The position numbers and the translations under genes were made by a program. This document shows, in pieces, positions 1 through 8,059 of a stretch of 64,000 nt of DNA. This stretch comes from Chthonomonas calidirosea. Lineage in GTDB: Bacteria; Armatimonadota; Chthonomonadetes; Chthonomonadales; CAJBBX01. The notes beneath the pieces were generated by a model. It had not been told where the DNA came from. It searched no databases and saw only the letters and a list, made by a program, of their open reading frames with translations. The stretch is from positions 7,254-71,253 of the forward strand of contig DYKI01000005.1 in assembly GCA_020722705.1 (NCBI GenBank). The letters run 5' to 3'. Every line of letters begins with the position of its first letter. Within the stretch, counting starts at the first letter, position 1.

Positions 1-1047
1 TTCAGCAGGATCATCTTCGACGGGTCTGACAAGCATCCCTGCATCGCCCGAGGGCGCAGTCTCGACTGGCCTGAGCAGAGTGTCCTCGGGTGAACCGGGG
101 GCGGTGGCCGGGCGCAACAGCCGCGCAGCATCCATCCGCCGTTGCGCACGCTGCGTCAGGATGGGAGCCACTTCGCGTGCGGCTGCTCGGATCATTTCCG
201 GGAAACGCGGCGCCTGGAGCCGATTGGCGATCGGGATCGAAGCAGCTCCGCCGATATGGCCGAGTGCCCGCAGCATCGCGGCACAGAGTGCGGTTTCCGT
301 TTCATCGGTCTCGCAGGCCGGCTTCAACCCACCGGTGGTGACCAGCGGGTCAGTCGCTTCGTACTGCGACAGGACGTTCACAAGATGCTGTTCGGCACCC
401 GCAGGCATCTGACCCTCGTGTTCAGGAGTCACCTGAGGGAGCAGTTCGGTGAGGGCCTTCAGCGCGGCCTGGCGCACTGCCGAGCATCCCGGTCGGTTCC
501 GGTCCCCCAGGGCGCGCGCGAGATCGCCGATGGCCGGAACGCATTTCAGCAGCCCGAGTGCGGTTGCCGCCTGAGACCTGACGGCGTTGAGGCGCGCGTC
601 TTTGATGAGAAGGTAGGCGAAGATGGGCACGGCCACCACTGCGCTGAAGGAGCAGCCGATGGTCAGCGGGGCAGTGCAGCCTGTCAAGGCCCACTTGCGA
701 GTCTGAAGGACGTTCGCCAACGCTCGGATGACATCCGCTGTGCGCTCAGTATCGAACTTGGCGCGTCCCAGAGCCCATGAGGCCGCCACCGCGGCTTTCC
801 ATCTGCTGCAGCCGCACTCGGCCGTGGCCGCGATCAGCGTGTACACATCTTCATTCCGCAGCTCATCGCCCAGCATGACGCGTTCAACGATCGGCCGTAC
901 GGGATCGGCATGGCCCAGTTCATGGAACCTCGGAGGAGGTTCATGACGCAGAACGTCCATCCCCGAGGCGACGGTCGGCTGGCGAGGCGGTCGAAGGACC
1001 CTCGTTAGCTGTTCGGTTCGCTCGCGCAGGGTGGTCAGCAAACGCAT
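1..1047 (-). CDS. HEAT-like repeat protein, truncated at the window edge
   Basis: The minus frame from the ATG at 1047 stays open for 349 codons to the left edge, so the C-terminus is missing. It is alanine/leucine-rich, with repeated helical pairs (for example AATALGLL, AALKALTELL, AAMLRALGHIGG) typical of HEAT or armadillo-like scaffolds. One hydrophobic stretch lies near residues 125-145, encoded around 605-665. The frame also stays open upstream of the ATG, and a GTG two codons earlier (1053) is an alternative start. No strong Shine-Dalgarno (SD) sequence is visible for either. No enzyme motif is seen. By analogy with the family it is probably a protein-binding scaffold. It diverges from the hydrolase gene on its right. 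Confidence 0.6.
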   Translation of the reverse strand, partial: MRLLTTLRERTEQLTRVLRPPRQPTVASGMDVLRHEPPPRFHELGHADPVRPIVERVMLGDELRNEDVYTLIAATAECGCSRWKAAVAASWALGRAKFDTERTADVIRALANVLQTRKWALTGCTAPLTIGCSFSAVVAVPIFAYLLIKDARLNAVRSQAATALGLLKCVPAIGDLARALGDRNRPGCSAVRQAALKALTELLPQVTPEHEGQMPAGAEQHLVNVLSQYEATDPLVTTGGLKPACETDETETALCAAMLRALGHIGGAASIPIANRLQAPRFPEMIRAAAREVAPILTQRAQRRMDAARLLRPATAPGSPEDTLLRPVETAPSGDAGMLVRPVEDDPAE

Positions 1048-1185
1048 GGTCACAATGATACGCCACAGGCGGGCTTGCGCCACCGACTTCGTACTGCGCT
1101 CCAGTTGAAGGCCGACGGTTGAGTGCGACCTGTTCCGCCGATTCGCGTCGCATCCGTCCCATATGTCCCACCGGGAGATGACGCT

Positions 1186-1215
1186 TTGACAGGCCTCGGC
1201 CTGTCGGGGTAGATT
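1186..1215 (+). promoter_or_regulatory. Sigma70-like promoter of the serine hydrolase gene
   Basis: A perfect TTGACA (1186-1191) is followed after 18 nt by TAGATT (1210-1215). The predicted start of transcription is near 1222, about 30 nt upstream of the GTG start at 1252. A GGAGA ribosome site lies at 1241-1245. Confidence 0.65.
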
Positions 1216-1251
1216 GCCGATCGTGCACATCGAACCACATGGAGACGAACG

Positions 1252-2475
1252 GTGCCTAACTTTGCTCACTCGGCGCTGGCCATCGGCGCGAGTGTGGCGT
1301 GTCTGGTCGTGCCTGTGAGTGCGGGATCAGCACGGACCGGACTGGACGCACTTGACGCCATCGTGCGGCGAGGGCTGGAGGAGCAACGGTATCCGGGAGC
1401 GGTGCTCGTTGTCGGCCAGAGTTACCGCACTCTGTACGCGCGTGCTTTCGGGCGGCACACCTATGCCGAGGACAGCCCGCCAATGCGCATGGACACCATC
1501 TTCGATCTGGCATCGCTCTCGAAGGTGGTCGGCGGCACGCCCGCAGCTCTGGCGCTGATTGAGGCGGGCAAGCTCAGCCTGGACGATCCCGTCCAGATGC
1601 ATCTCTTCGGCTTCGGCGTGCGGGGCAAGCACGATGTCACGGTGCGCGATCTGCTCACTCACGTTTCGGGACTGAAGGCGTACGAGAGCTATGCGGTCGT
1701 CGAAAGGACCCGGCGTCCCGGTGAGAGCCATGCGGACGCCCTCTATCGTCACTATGCTGCGCTTCCTCTTGCGTATCCGCCCAGGACCAAGATGGTTTAC
1801 AGTTGCCTGAATCTTCAGACGATGGCCGCTATAGTTCAGCGGATCGCCGGCGAATCGCTTGATGATCTTCTGCGGCGTCGCGTATGGCAGAAGCTGCGCA
1901 TGAAGGACACGACGTACCGCCCCGGCGCAGCACAGATCAAACGATGCGCCCCGACGGCTGTGGGACCCGACGCCGCTCCGGTGCGCGGGATCGTCCATGA
2001 TCCTCTGGCGCGCTACCACGGCTCCGAGAGTCTGTGCCCCGGAAATGCGGGTCTCTACTCGACTGCAGGCGACCTCGAGCGTTATGCCCGGATGATCCTC
2101 CATGACGGCGCATGGTACGGAACGCGAGTCTTCCGGCCGGAAACGATCCGCCTGATGACGACGGTTCATACGCCCGAAGGCGTGAAACCGCTGCGGAGCA
2201 TCGGCTGGGCAGTCTACGGCGAACCGCCCTATGCGGCGCACGCCCGAACGGACCCAACCCGACGCACAATCGGACATACCGGCTACACCGGCACCTGGCT
2301 CTGGCTCGACCCCACCAGCAGGGTCTACATCATCTTCCTGACCAATCGGGTCTTTCCGAGCCCGGCCTTCAAAGGCGGCGAAGGGGGCTCCATTGACGCC
2401 ATTCGATCCGACATTGCGCGGGCCGTGATTGAGTTGCTGATTGCAGGCAAGAGGCAAGAGGCGAGGGGCAAGTGA
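1252..2475 (+). CDS. Beta-lactamase-family serine hydrolase (class C / PBP-like), exported
   Basis: The 407-aa protein has an N-terminal hydrophobic signal-like segment (residues about 5-25). It carries the active-site triad of the beta-lactamase/transpeptidase-like family (PF00144): S88-L-S-K91 for the nucleophile, Y183-S-C in place of YxN, and H342-T-G in place of KTG. Such proteins act outside the cytoplasm as esterases, D-aminopeptidases or carboxypeptidases, and sequence alone does not fix the substrate. The GTG start is chosen because GGAGA sits 6 nt upstream and a good promoter precedes it. The gene appears monocistronic, because a GC-rich hairpin follows at once and the next gene is convergent. 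Confidence 0.9.
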   Translation: MPNFAHSALAIGASVACLVVPVSAGSARTGLDALDAIVRRGLEEQRYPGAVLVVGQSYRTLYARAFGRHTYAEDSPPMRMDTIFDLASLSKVVGGTPAALALIEAGKLSLDDPVQMHLFGFGVRGKHDVTVRDLLTHVSGLKAYESYAVVERTRRPGESHADALYRHYAALPLAYPPRTKMVYSCLNLQTMAAIVQRIAGESLDDLLRRRVWQKLRMKDTTYRPGAAQIKRCAPTAVGPDAAPVRGIVHDPLARYHGSESLCPGNAGLYSTAGDLERYARMILHDGAWYGTRVFRPETIRLMTTVHTPEGVKPLRSIGWAVYGEPPYAAHARTDPTRRTIGHTGYTGTWLWLDPTSRVYIIFLTNRVFPSPAFKGGEGGSIDAIRSDIARAVIELLIAGKRQEARGK

Positions 2476-2497
2476 CGAGCTGCGCCCCCCTTCCCCT

Positions 2498-2528
2498 TGC
2501 CCCCGCCCAGCCAGAGGGGGCGGGGGCA
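2498..2528. terminator. 11-bp perfect GC hairpin between convergent genes
   Basis: The arms 2498-2508 and 2518-2528 are perfect complements around a 9-nt loop. The hairpin lies between the stop of the hydrolase (2475) and the stop of the convergent isomerase-like gene (2542). It has no clear T-tract. Its surroundings are C-rich on one strand and G-rich on the other, resembling dispersed C/G-rich intergenic repeats of GC-rich genomes. Bidirectional termination is inferred. Confidence 0.55.
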
Positions 2529-2541
2529 GCAACTGGCGGAT

Positions 2542-3378
2542 CTACGACGGCGTGACCGCTGCCCGTTCGAAACAGCCTCGCAGAGCATCGGCGGCCCATG
2601 ATGCGGGATTGCCGAACGGTTCGGGCGTGACTGGGCCGTCGTAGCCGATTTGCGCGAGTGTCTGCAGGAACCCGGTGATGTCAATGACGCCTGTCGCCCC
2701 CGGCAGACATCGCTTGTTGTCAATGTGGGCCTCAAGTGGAACGCCTCGCGGAGCGTCATTGACGTGTACATAAACGATGTCGTGGTTGGTCAGCGTGGCC
2801 AGTTCATCGAGCGTGCCGCCTGACGTATACCAGTGCCAGCAGTCGAGCAGCAGACCGACATTCGGGCCGATCTCGCGCCCCAAGGCCACCATGTCGAGCA
2901 TCTTATAGACGAACGGGTACTTCAACCGGTCCCTGATCGTTTTTGGTCCGATGAACTCGAGCCCGAGCCGACACCCATGCCGGTGAAGCGCTTCTGCAAT
3001 CGGACCGAAACGCTCGATATGGAACCGTCTGTTCTTGTCGGTCGGCAGTTCGTCGCTGCCGGGCATGAGCCAGGTCATGGTGCGGCCGCACCCGATGGCC
3101 TCGGCCGCCGCAGCGAGGGATTCAAGCTCCACGAGCCCGGCCTTCCACTCGTCCTCGGGCGCATTCCAGCGCATCGGCAGTCCGAATCCGGCCGGTTTCA
3201 GACCGGTGTCGGCGAACATGGCTTTCACATGGTCCGGGCCGTGTTCTTGAAGAAGCCGGGCCACCTCATGGACGCCGAACTCGACGCCCCCGTATCCGTT
3301 TGACCGAGCGGCGTCAATGGCCTCCTGCAATGTGCTGACTTTCAAGCCCATCGCGCCAGGGCTCAGCGCCATGTACAT
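2542..3378 (-). CDS. Sugar phosphate isomerase/epimerase (xylose isomerase-like TIM barrel)
   Basis: The 278-aa protein belongs to the AP-endonuclease-2/xylose-isomerase-like TIM-barrel family. It has the family's alternating beta-strand pattern and candidate metal ligands in segments such as LEFIGPK, LLLDCWHWY and YVHVNDAPRG. Members isomerise or epimerise sugars, inositols or hydroxypyruvate, and the substrate is not readable here. The ORF can be extended to 3546, but the start at 3378 is preferred because GGGG lies 8 nt upstream and the family begins near MALSPGAMG. It diverges from the M50 protease gene. Confidence 0.85.
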   Translation of the reverse strand: MYMALSPGAMGLKVSTLQEAIDAARSNGYGGVEFGVHEVARLLQEHGPDHVKAMFADTGLKPAGFGLPMRWNAPEDEWKAGLVELESLAAAAEAIGCGRTMTWLMPGSDELPTDKNRRFHIERFGPIAEALHRHGCRLGLEFIGPKTIRDRLKYPFVYKMLDMVALGREIGPNVGLLLDCWHWYTSGGTLDELATLTNHDIVYVHVNDAPRGVPLEAHIDNKRCLPGATGVIDITGFLQTLAQIGYDGPVTPEPFGNPASWAADALRGCFERAAVTPS

Positions 3379-3547
3379 GCTTGTTTCCCCTTTATGCGCC
3401 GGTTGGTGCCGACGTTGCTTTCGACTTGGTTCGAGATTTGCAGTGGCGCGTCCTTCCTGGCGGGCGTGCAACCTTCTGCAATACTGACCGTATGAGAATG
3501 CGGAGGAACGCTGTCGGCGGCACCTCCATGTGGGAGGTATGGGCACA

Positions 3548-4654
3548 TTGAAGTGGGCTTGGAAGATCGGTGAGTACTCGGGGATCGCCGTCTACATCCA
3601 TGCGACGTTCTTGCTCCTGCTCGCGTGGGTGGGCATCAGCCATCTGGTTGGCGGTGAGCCCCTCAGCGCGGCAATGGGCGGGGTGGTGTTCATGCTGGCG
3701 CTCTTCGGCTGCGTCTTGCTCCATGAGTTCGGCCATGCGCTTGCCGCTCGACGCTTTGGCATTCGAACGCGGGACATCACGCTCCTTCCCATAGGCGGCA
3801 TGGCCCGGCTGGAGCGAATGCCCGAAGACCCGCGTCAGGAGCTCTGGGTCGCCGTTGCCGGTCCGATGGTCAATGTTGCCATCGCCGCAACCCTGTTTGT
3901 CTGGTTGGCGGCCAGCCGGGCGCTTGTGCCGCTCGAGACCCTGAGCGTTGCCGCGGGGCCGTTCCTTGAGAGACTTCTCATTGTCAACGTCATCCTGGTG
4001 GTGTTCAACATGATCCCTGCCTTTCCGATGGATGGCGGCAGGGTGCTTCGGGCTCTTCTGGCGATGCGCATGGAGTATACGCGCGCGACGCAGACGGCGG
4101 CCAATCTCGGCCAGGGCCTCGCGATGCTCTTCGGATTGTTCGGTCTGCTGAGCGGACAGTATATGCTCCTGTTCATCGCCCTCTTTGTATGGATCGGCGC
4201 AGCCCAGGAAGCCAGCTTGGTGCACATGAAATCCGCTCTGGGAGGCATCCCTGTCAGTCGCGCCATGCTCACCAACTTCGAGACGGTTGCGCCGACCGAC
4301 CCGCTGCAGAAGCCGGTGGATCTTCTGCTCAAGGGCTTTCAGCAGGACTTCCCTGTGCTCTGGGGCACCGAACTGATCGGTGTTCTGACGCGCGCCGACC
4401 TGATCGGCGGACTCAGTCAGCGAGGGGCCGACGCCACGGTGCAGGAGGTCATGCGGCGTGATTTCCAAGTGGCGGATCCCCATGACATGCTGGAGAGCGT
4501 CTTCATGGAGCTGCAAGAGTGCCAATGCCACACGCTGCCCGTTGTAAGGAACGGAGAGGTGGTCGGGCTGGTGACGAGCGACAACATCGGTGAGTTCATG
4601 ATGGTTCAGGCCGCACTCGCCGAGCAGCGCGGGTCGCAAGTGGCGAAAGGCTGA
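3548..4654 (+). CDS. Site-2-type zinc metalloprotease (M50) with C-terminal CBS domains
   Basis: This is a polytopic membrane protein with the HEFGH zinc motif encoded at 3722-3736 and a second-ligand segment MIPAFPMDGGR near 4015-4035. A cytoplasmic tail of about 140 residues contains paired CBS-like sequence (for example VSRAMLTNF and LPVVRNGEVVGLV). It matches the Rip/SpoIVFB group of intramembrane proteases, where CBS domains sense nucleotides. The TTG at 3548 is preferred because GGAGG (3533-3537) is 10 nt upstream and the protein then starts MKWAWKIG, as in homologues. GTG 3530 and ATG 3539 are alternatives. The substrate is unknown. Confidence 0.88.
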   Translation: MKWAWKIGEYSGIAVYIHATFLLLLAWVGISHLVGGEPLSAAMGGVVFMLALFGCVLLHEFGHALAARRFGIRTRDITLLPIGGMARLERMPEDPRQELWVAVAGPMVNVAIAATLFVWLAASRALVPLETLSVAAGPFLERLLIVNVILVVFNMIPAFPMDGGRVLRALLAMRMEYTRATQTAANLGQGLAMLFGLFGLLSGQYMLLFIALFVWIGAAQEASLVHMKSALGGIPVSRAMLTNFETVAPTDPLQKPVDLLLKGFQQDFPVLWGTELIGVLTRADLIGGLSQRGADATVQEVMRRDFQVADPHDMLESVFMELQECQCHTLPVVRNGEVVGLVTSDNIGEFMMVQAALAEQRGSQVAKG

Positions 4655-4739
4655 CGATCCCCGGCGGGTGGGTGCGGCCCGCGTCCATCCGGTCCATCGC
4701 CGGTGGTTGGGTCCGAAGCGTATCGAAACCCCGGCGGCA

Positions 4740-5357
4740 TCATCGGCCGCCGGACAGAAGGTTGAGGGCCTCGCGGATCAGCCGGGGGACATCGGCTGAC
4801 CCGCCTGATTCGGTCATCACTCTCTCGGCAGCCTTGCGGGCATCGGTCCGGCTGTACTGCAGATTCACGAGAGCCTCGACGATATCCTCAAATACCTCCC
4901 GGTTCACACCCGATGTCCGATCGGTCAGGCGCTGGACCCTCTGATCGAAGGCAAACTGCGCCATTCGGTCGCTCAGTTCGAGCACGATGCGCTGGGCCAG
5001 CTTCGGCCCGACTCCCGGCACCCGAGTCAGCGCCTTGGTGTCGCCAGAAGCAATGGCGCTCGCCAAAGCGCTACCGTCGAGAACACTCAGCAACGACAGG
5101 GCAACCTTCGGGCCGACACCCGCCACGCCGATCAATGCTTCGAAGACCTGCCGCTCGTCGGCCGTACGGAACCCGTACAGGGCGATGTCGTCTTCGCGCA
5201 CGATCATCGAGGTAAAGAGCATGACCTTCTCGCCTTCGGGCGGGAGCGTCGTCAGGACGCCGAGCGGCACCAGCGCCCGGTAACCGACGCCGTTCACGTC
5301 CAGTGTGACGCTGGTCGCATCGGTTCGGGCCACGAGCCCCGACAGGTGCGCGATCAT
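4740..5357 (-). CDS. ruvA: Holliday junction branch-migration protein RuvA
   Basis: The 205-aa protein has the normal RuvA length and architecture. An N-terminal OB-fold begins MIAHLSGLV and includes NGVGYRALVP. Tandem helix-hairpin-helix motifs follow (IGVAGVGPKVAL near residue 76 and VPGVGPKLAQRI near residue 114). The flexible C-terminal domain that contacts RuvB runs from about residue 155. RuvA tetramers bind four-way junctions and load the RuvB motor. The gene start overlaps the hisG stop as ATGA, so the two are translationally coupled. No ruvB or ruvC is in the window. Confidence 0.96.
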   Translation of the reverse strand: MIAHLSGLVARTDATSVTLDVNGVGYRALVPLGVLTTLPPEGEKVMLFTSMIVREDDIALYGFRTADERQVFEALIGVAGVGPKVALSLLSVLDGSALASAIASGDTKALTRVPGVGPKLAQRIVLELSDRMAQFAFDQRVQRLTDRTSGVNREVFEDIVEALVNLQYSRTDARKAAERVMTESGGSADVPRLIREALNLLSGGR

Positions 5358-6241
5358 GGAATGACCTTGTTGACTCGATACTCGACGAGACCCTCGGCAC
5401 CCGCCCGCTTAAGCGATGGCAGCAAGTCCCGCACGGTCCGCTCCTCGACGACAATCTCGAGCGCCACCCAGTCCGGATCGGACAGCGTCGAGACGGTAGG
5501 CTTCCTCATGGCCGGCAGAAGCGCTTCAATCGCCTTCAGATCACTGCGGCGCACGTTCATCTTGAGCCCTGCCATCTGTTCGGCTTCGAGGGCGCCTCGG
5601 AGAAGCATCGCAATGTTCTCGGTTTTCTCGCGCTTCCATGAGTCGTTCCAGGCGTCGCGGTTGGCCACCAATCGTGTTGTTGAAAGGAGCAGGGTCTCGA
5701 CGATTCGAAGGTTGTGTGCTCGGAGCGAGCTTCCGGTCTCGGTGTTGACAACAATGGCGTCAACGAGGTCAGGCGCCTTTACCTCGCATGCCCCCCATGA
5801 GAACTCCACGGCAGCATGGACGCCGCGTTCGGCAAGGTATCGTTCGGTCAGCCGCACATACTCGGTCGCGATGCGCTTGCCCTCGAGGTGACTGACTTCT
5901 TTGATGTCCGAGTCGTTGGGCACCGCAAGGACAACGCGTATGGGGCCGCGGGTGACCTTGCTGTAGTTGAGCTCGGCCACCTCGACGACGGAAGAGCCGT
6001 TGTCCTCGATCCAGTCCTTGCCGGTAAGGCCAACATCCAGAATGCCGCTTTCAACGTAGCGGGGGATCTCCTGAGGTCGGATCAGCAGCAGGGCGATCTC
6101 GGGGTCATCCACCTCGGGATGATATGATCGTCCGCTGCTCAGTCGGAAGTCGTATCCGGCTTTGCGGAAGAGAGCGAAGGTGGCCTCCTGAAGGCTGCCC
6201 TTCGGGAGGCCGATCCTGAGTTTTGTGTCCAATGGCGTCAC
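5354..6241 (-). CDS. hisG: ATP phosphoribosyltransferase, long form
   Basis: HisG joins ATP and PRPP in the first step of histidine synthesis. The 295-aa protein begins KLRIGLPKGSL, contains the PRPP-binding-type segment VDAIVVNTETGSSL, and ends with an ACT-like regulatory domain (GLVEYRVNKVIP). That makes it the long, HisZ-independent and normally histidine-inhibited form. The ORF opens at a TTG at 6301. The GTG at 6241 is preferred because it puts the family's N-terminus at the start and leaves room for a leader after the -10-like box at 6310-6315. The stop overlaps ruvA. Confidence 0.95.
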   Translation of the reverse strand: MTPLDTKLRIGLPKGSLQEATFALFRKAGYDFRLSSGRSYHPEVDDPEIALLLIRPQEIPRYVESGILDVGLTGKDWIEDNGSSVVEVAELNYSKVTRGPIRVVLAVPNDSDIKEVSHLEGKRIATEYVRLTERYLAERGVHAAVEFSWGACEVKAPDLVDAIVVNTETGSSLRAHNLRIVETLLLSTTRLVANRDAWNDSWKREKTENIAMLLRGALEAEQMAGLKMNVRRSDLKAIEALLPAMRKPTVSTLSDPDWVALEIVVEERTVRDLLPSLKRAGAEGLVEYRVNKVIP

Positions 6242-6309
6242 TTTCTGAGCTATGAGTGGGCGGATAAGATGGGCGGTGGTCCGGAGCGCATGACGGGCCA
6301 ACCGACCTC

Positions 6310-6315
6310 ATTATA
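6310..6315 (-). promoter_or_regulatory. Possible -10 box for hisG-ruvA
   Basis: The minus strand reads a perfect TATAAT here, about 70 nt upstream of the GTG chosen for hisG. No convincing -35 hexamer is found at 16-18 nt, so this is a weak call based on the -10 alone. Confidence 0.3.
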
Positions 6316-6363
6316 GTCGCCATCGGGCTGATGGATGATGAAAGCAGGGCAGATCCGGTCGGA

Positions 6364-7803
6364 TCAGTCCTTGCCCAGCCAGGGCGGATTGGCCAGCGTG
6401 TGTGCTTTCTCTTTTAGCCGGAACAGGCGGTGCGCGTTGCCGCGCATAATGGGGTCGGTCAGCTCGATAGCCTGCGCATGGGAAAGCCAGCCGTCGCGCA
6501 CAAGTCCGGTGAGAGCCAGGGCGATGCCCCGCCGAGCCACCATAGCGTGTCCAACAACGGGTTCTACCGGGATGAAGTCGCCGCCGAAGGTCAGCACCTT
6601 GTTGCTGGGAGCAGTCACGAGCATGGACTGCAGGAACCGGACCGACGACACCGGATCAATGATCCAGGCCCAGCACATGTCTATGAACGCGTTATGCCAG
6701 TGCTTCGCAATGGCCACCATCTGGTCCCAGAATGGGTACCCGATATGCATGAGCACGAACCTGGCTTCCGGCGCGCGCCTCAGTATCTCGGTCACGTCGC
6801 CCGGATTGGTCGCCACACGCGCCATGGGCATGCCGTTATGGCCTGCATAGTAGCCTGTATGAAGCTTGATCGGCAGGTCCATGGAGGCCGCCTTGCGCAC
6901 GCCGTACCAGAACAGATGGTCCTCGATGGTCTTGCGGTCGGCTGCAGTGAGGCGATCACCGTTGATTAGGCGAGAGAACGGCGCTTCAGCTTCTTCCGGC
7001 GGCACGTCGGCGAAGTCCAGACGGCGGGAGTAGGCGATCTGCGACTTTGCAGCCACGGCATACGGGCCATATGTGGTGAACCACCAGTCTACGACCCTAT
7101 GGTAGTCGGCAAGGCCTGTAACGCGGATGTCGGCGGCCTCGGCGTGCTCGCGCCACAGGTCAGGAAGCTGCAGATTCATCAGCGAAATGTCCTGCATGAG
7201 CAGAGTCGGAAGCTTCGTTTCCATGAAGGTGCGCTCGAGCGAGTTGACCTGGCAAGACTCGATGCCCGCGATGGTTACCAGCAAACGCTTGTAGAAGCCC
7301 GGCTTGACGGTGGCTCGATAGCGGTCCGCGATGAGCTTGACGGTCGTGCCATTGAGGTCGCGCACTCCGTAGATAGCCTCAGCGGACAGTCGCACTGCCT
7401 GGCCGTAGCCGGTGTTTCTCACCATGGGCCACCAAGGCTCGATGGCTGCCCACTTACGCCTGGTGTCAGCATCGGGCGAGGATAGAATGCTGCGGTCTTC
7501 GGGCGACATGCCTGCCACCTGCAGGTCCGAATCGATGTAGTGCATGAACAAGACCGACCAGTCGTCGCACGGAATCCTGCCGCCGGGTTTCCACTCCGTT
7601 CGCGTTGTCTCTTCGACGAGGTGCTCGTGGGTATCTACGAAGAGCGTTCGGCGAACACGTGCTGCGATCTCGGTATCGAGGCCTTCGTCGGGGATGACCG
7701 CGTTCATTGGTGACACTCCTTGCATTGCGCCGGCAGCCGCGGACCCGGCCAGGACCTGCCTGCGAGTCACGGGTACCGAACGGTTGTGAGCCCGAGGTTT
7801 CAT
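6364..7803 (-). CDS. Exported amidohydrolase-family protein with Tat-like signal
   Basis: The 479-aa protein begins with a twin-arginine-type leader (VTRRQVLAGSAAAGA), predicting export in the folded state. The body is an amidohydrolase_2/TIM-barrel hydrolase. An early metal-binding HxH segment FVDTHEHL lies near residue 55, later histidines are in LHTGYY and MHIGYPFW, and a C-terminal aspartate is in FGGDFIPVEP. Relatives include glucuronate isomerase-like and 2-pyrone/ACMS-type hydrolases and lyases, so the reaction is not assigned. No good SD precedes the ATG. Its start lies beside the divergent promoter at 7856. Confidence 0.82.
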   Translation of the reverse strand: MKPRAHNRSVPVTRRQVLAGSAAAGAMQGVSPMNAVIPDEGLDTEIAARVRRTLFVDTHEHLVEETTRTEWKPGGRIPCDDWSVLFMHYIDSDLQVAGMSPEDRSILSSPDADTRRKWAAIEPWWPMVRNTGYGQAVRLSAEAIYGVRDLNGTTVKLIADRYRATVKPGFYKRLLVTIAGIESCQVNSLERTFMETKLPTLLMQDISLMNLQLPDLWREHAEAADIRVTGLADYHRVVDWWFTTYGPYAVAAKSQIAYSRRLDFADVPPEEAEAPFSRLINGDRLTAADRKTIEDHLFWYGVRKAASMDLPIKLHTGYYAGHNGMPMARVATNPGDVTEILRRAPEARFVLMHIGYPFWDQMVAIAKHWHNAFIDMCWAWIIDPVSSVRFLQSMLVTAPSNKVLTFGGDFIPVEPVVGHAMVARRGIALALTGLVRDGWLSHAQAIELTDPIMRGNAHRLFRLKEKAHTLANPPWLGKD

Positions 7804-7855
7804 GCTGATGACAGCTTCATACTTCGTGGCCGAACCCGGGTCTACCTTTTTTCGC

Positions 7856-7885
7856 TTGACGGTGTGCGCGGCGGCATGCTACGAT
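7856..7885 (+). promoter_or_regulatory. Sigma70-like promoter before the phosphatase genes
   Basis: TTGACG (7856-7861) is followed after 18 nt by TACGAT (7880-7885). Transcription would start near 7892, only about 6 nt before the ATG of the small membrane ORF at 7898. It probably drives that ORF together with the PP2C and HEAT genes downstream. Confidence 0.55.
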
Positions 7886-7897
7886 GCGCTCGATCCG

Positions 7898-8002
7898 ATG
7901 AACGTCGTCATGGGCGTGTTGCGTTTCGGCTTTCTTGCGCTGATCGTGGCGTTCGCCCTTTATATCGCGTGGCTCATCAAGCGCGATCTGGATCGTCGCT
8001 GA
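7898..8002 (+). CDS. Small single-span membrane peptide (34 aa), tentative
   Basis: The 34-codon ORF encodes one hydrophobic helix (residues about 8-26, FGFLALIVAFALYIAWL) followed by a basic tail ending KRDLDRR. The ATG lies just after the predicted transcription start, so it would be read almost leaderless. The same frame also opens further upstream, at 7802, but that extension precedes the promoter. It sits directly before a membrane-anchored PP2C phosphatase. No homologue is recognised, and it could be a chance ORF. Confidence 0.35.
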   Translation: MNVVMGVLRFGFLALIVAFALYIAWLIKRDLDRR

Positions 8003-8059
8003 TCGGGAGCGTCGGGTCTCGTCGGGAGAGAGCACATCAGCGAAACTGACCAAATCAGC

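Noticed and set aside
142-780. Plus-strand open frame in the first kilobase
   Set aside because: The opposite strand encodes a continuous HEAT-like protein from 1047 to the edge. The plus frame has no recognisable motifs and an Arg/His/Gly-rich shadow composition.
3392-4639. 415-codon minus-strand frame opposite the M50 protease
   Set aside because: The plus strand has HEFGH and CBS-like sequence. The antisense product is a His/Gln-rich shadow.
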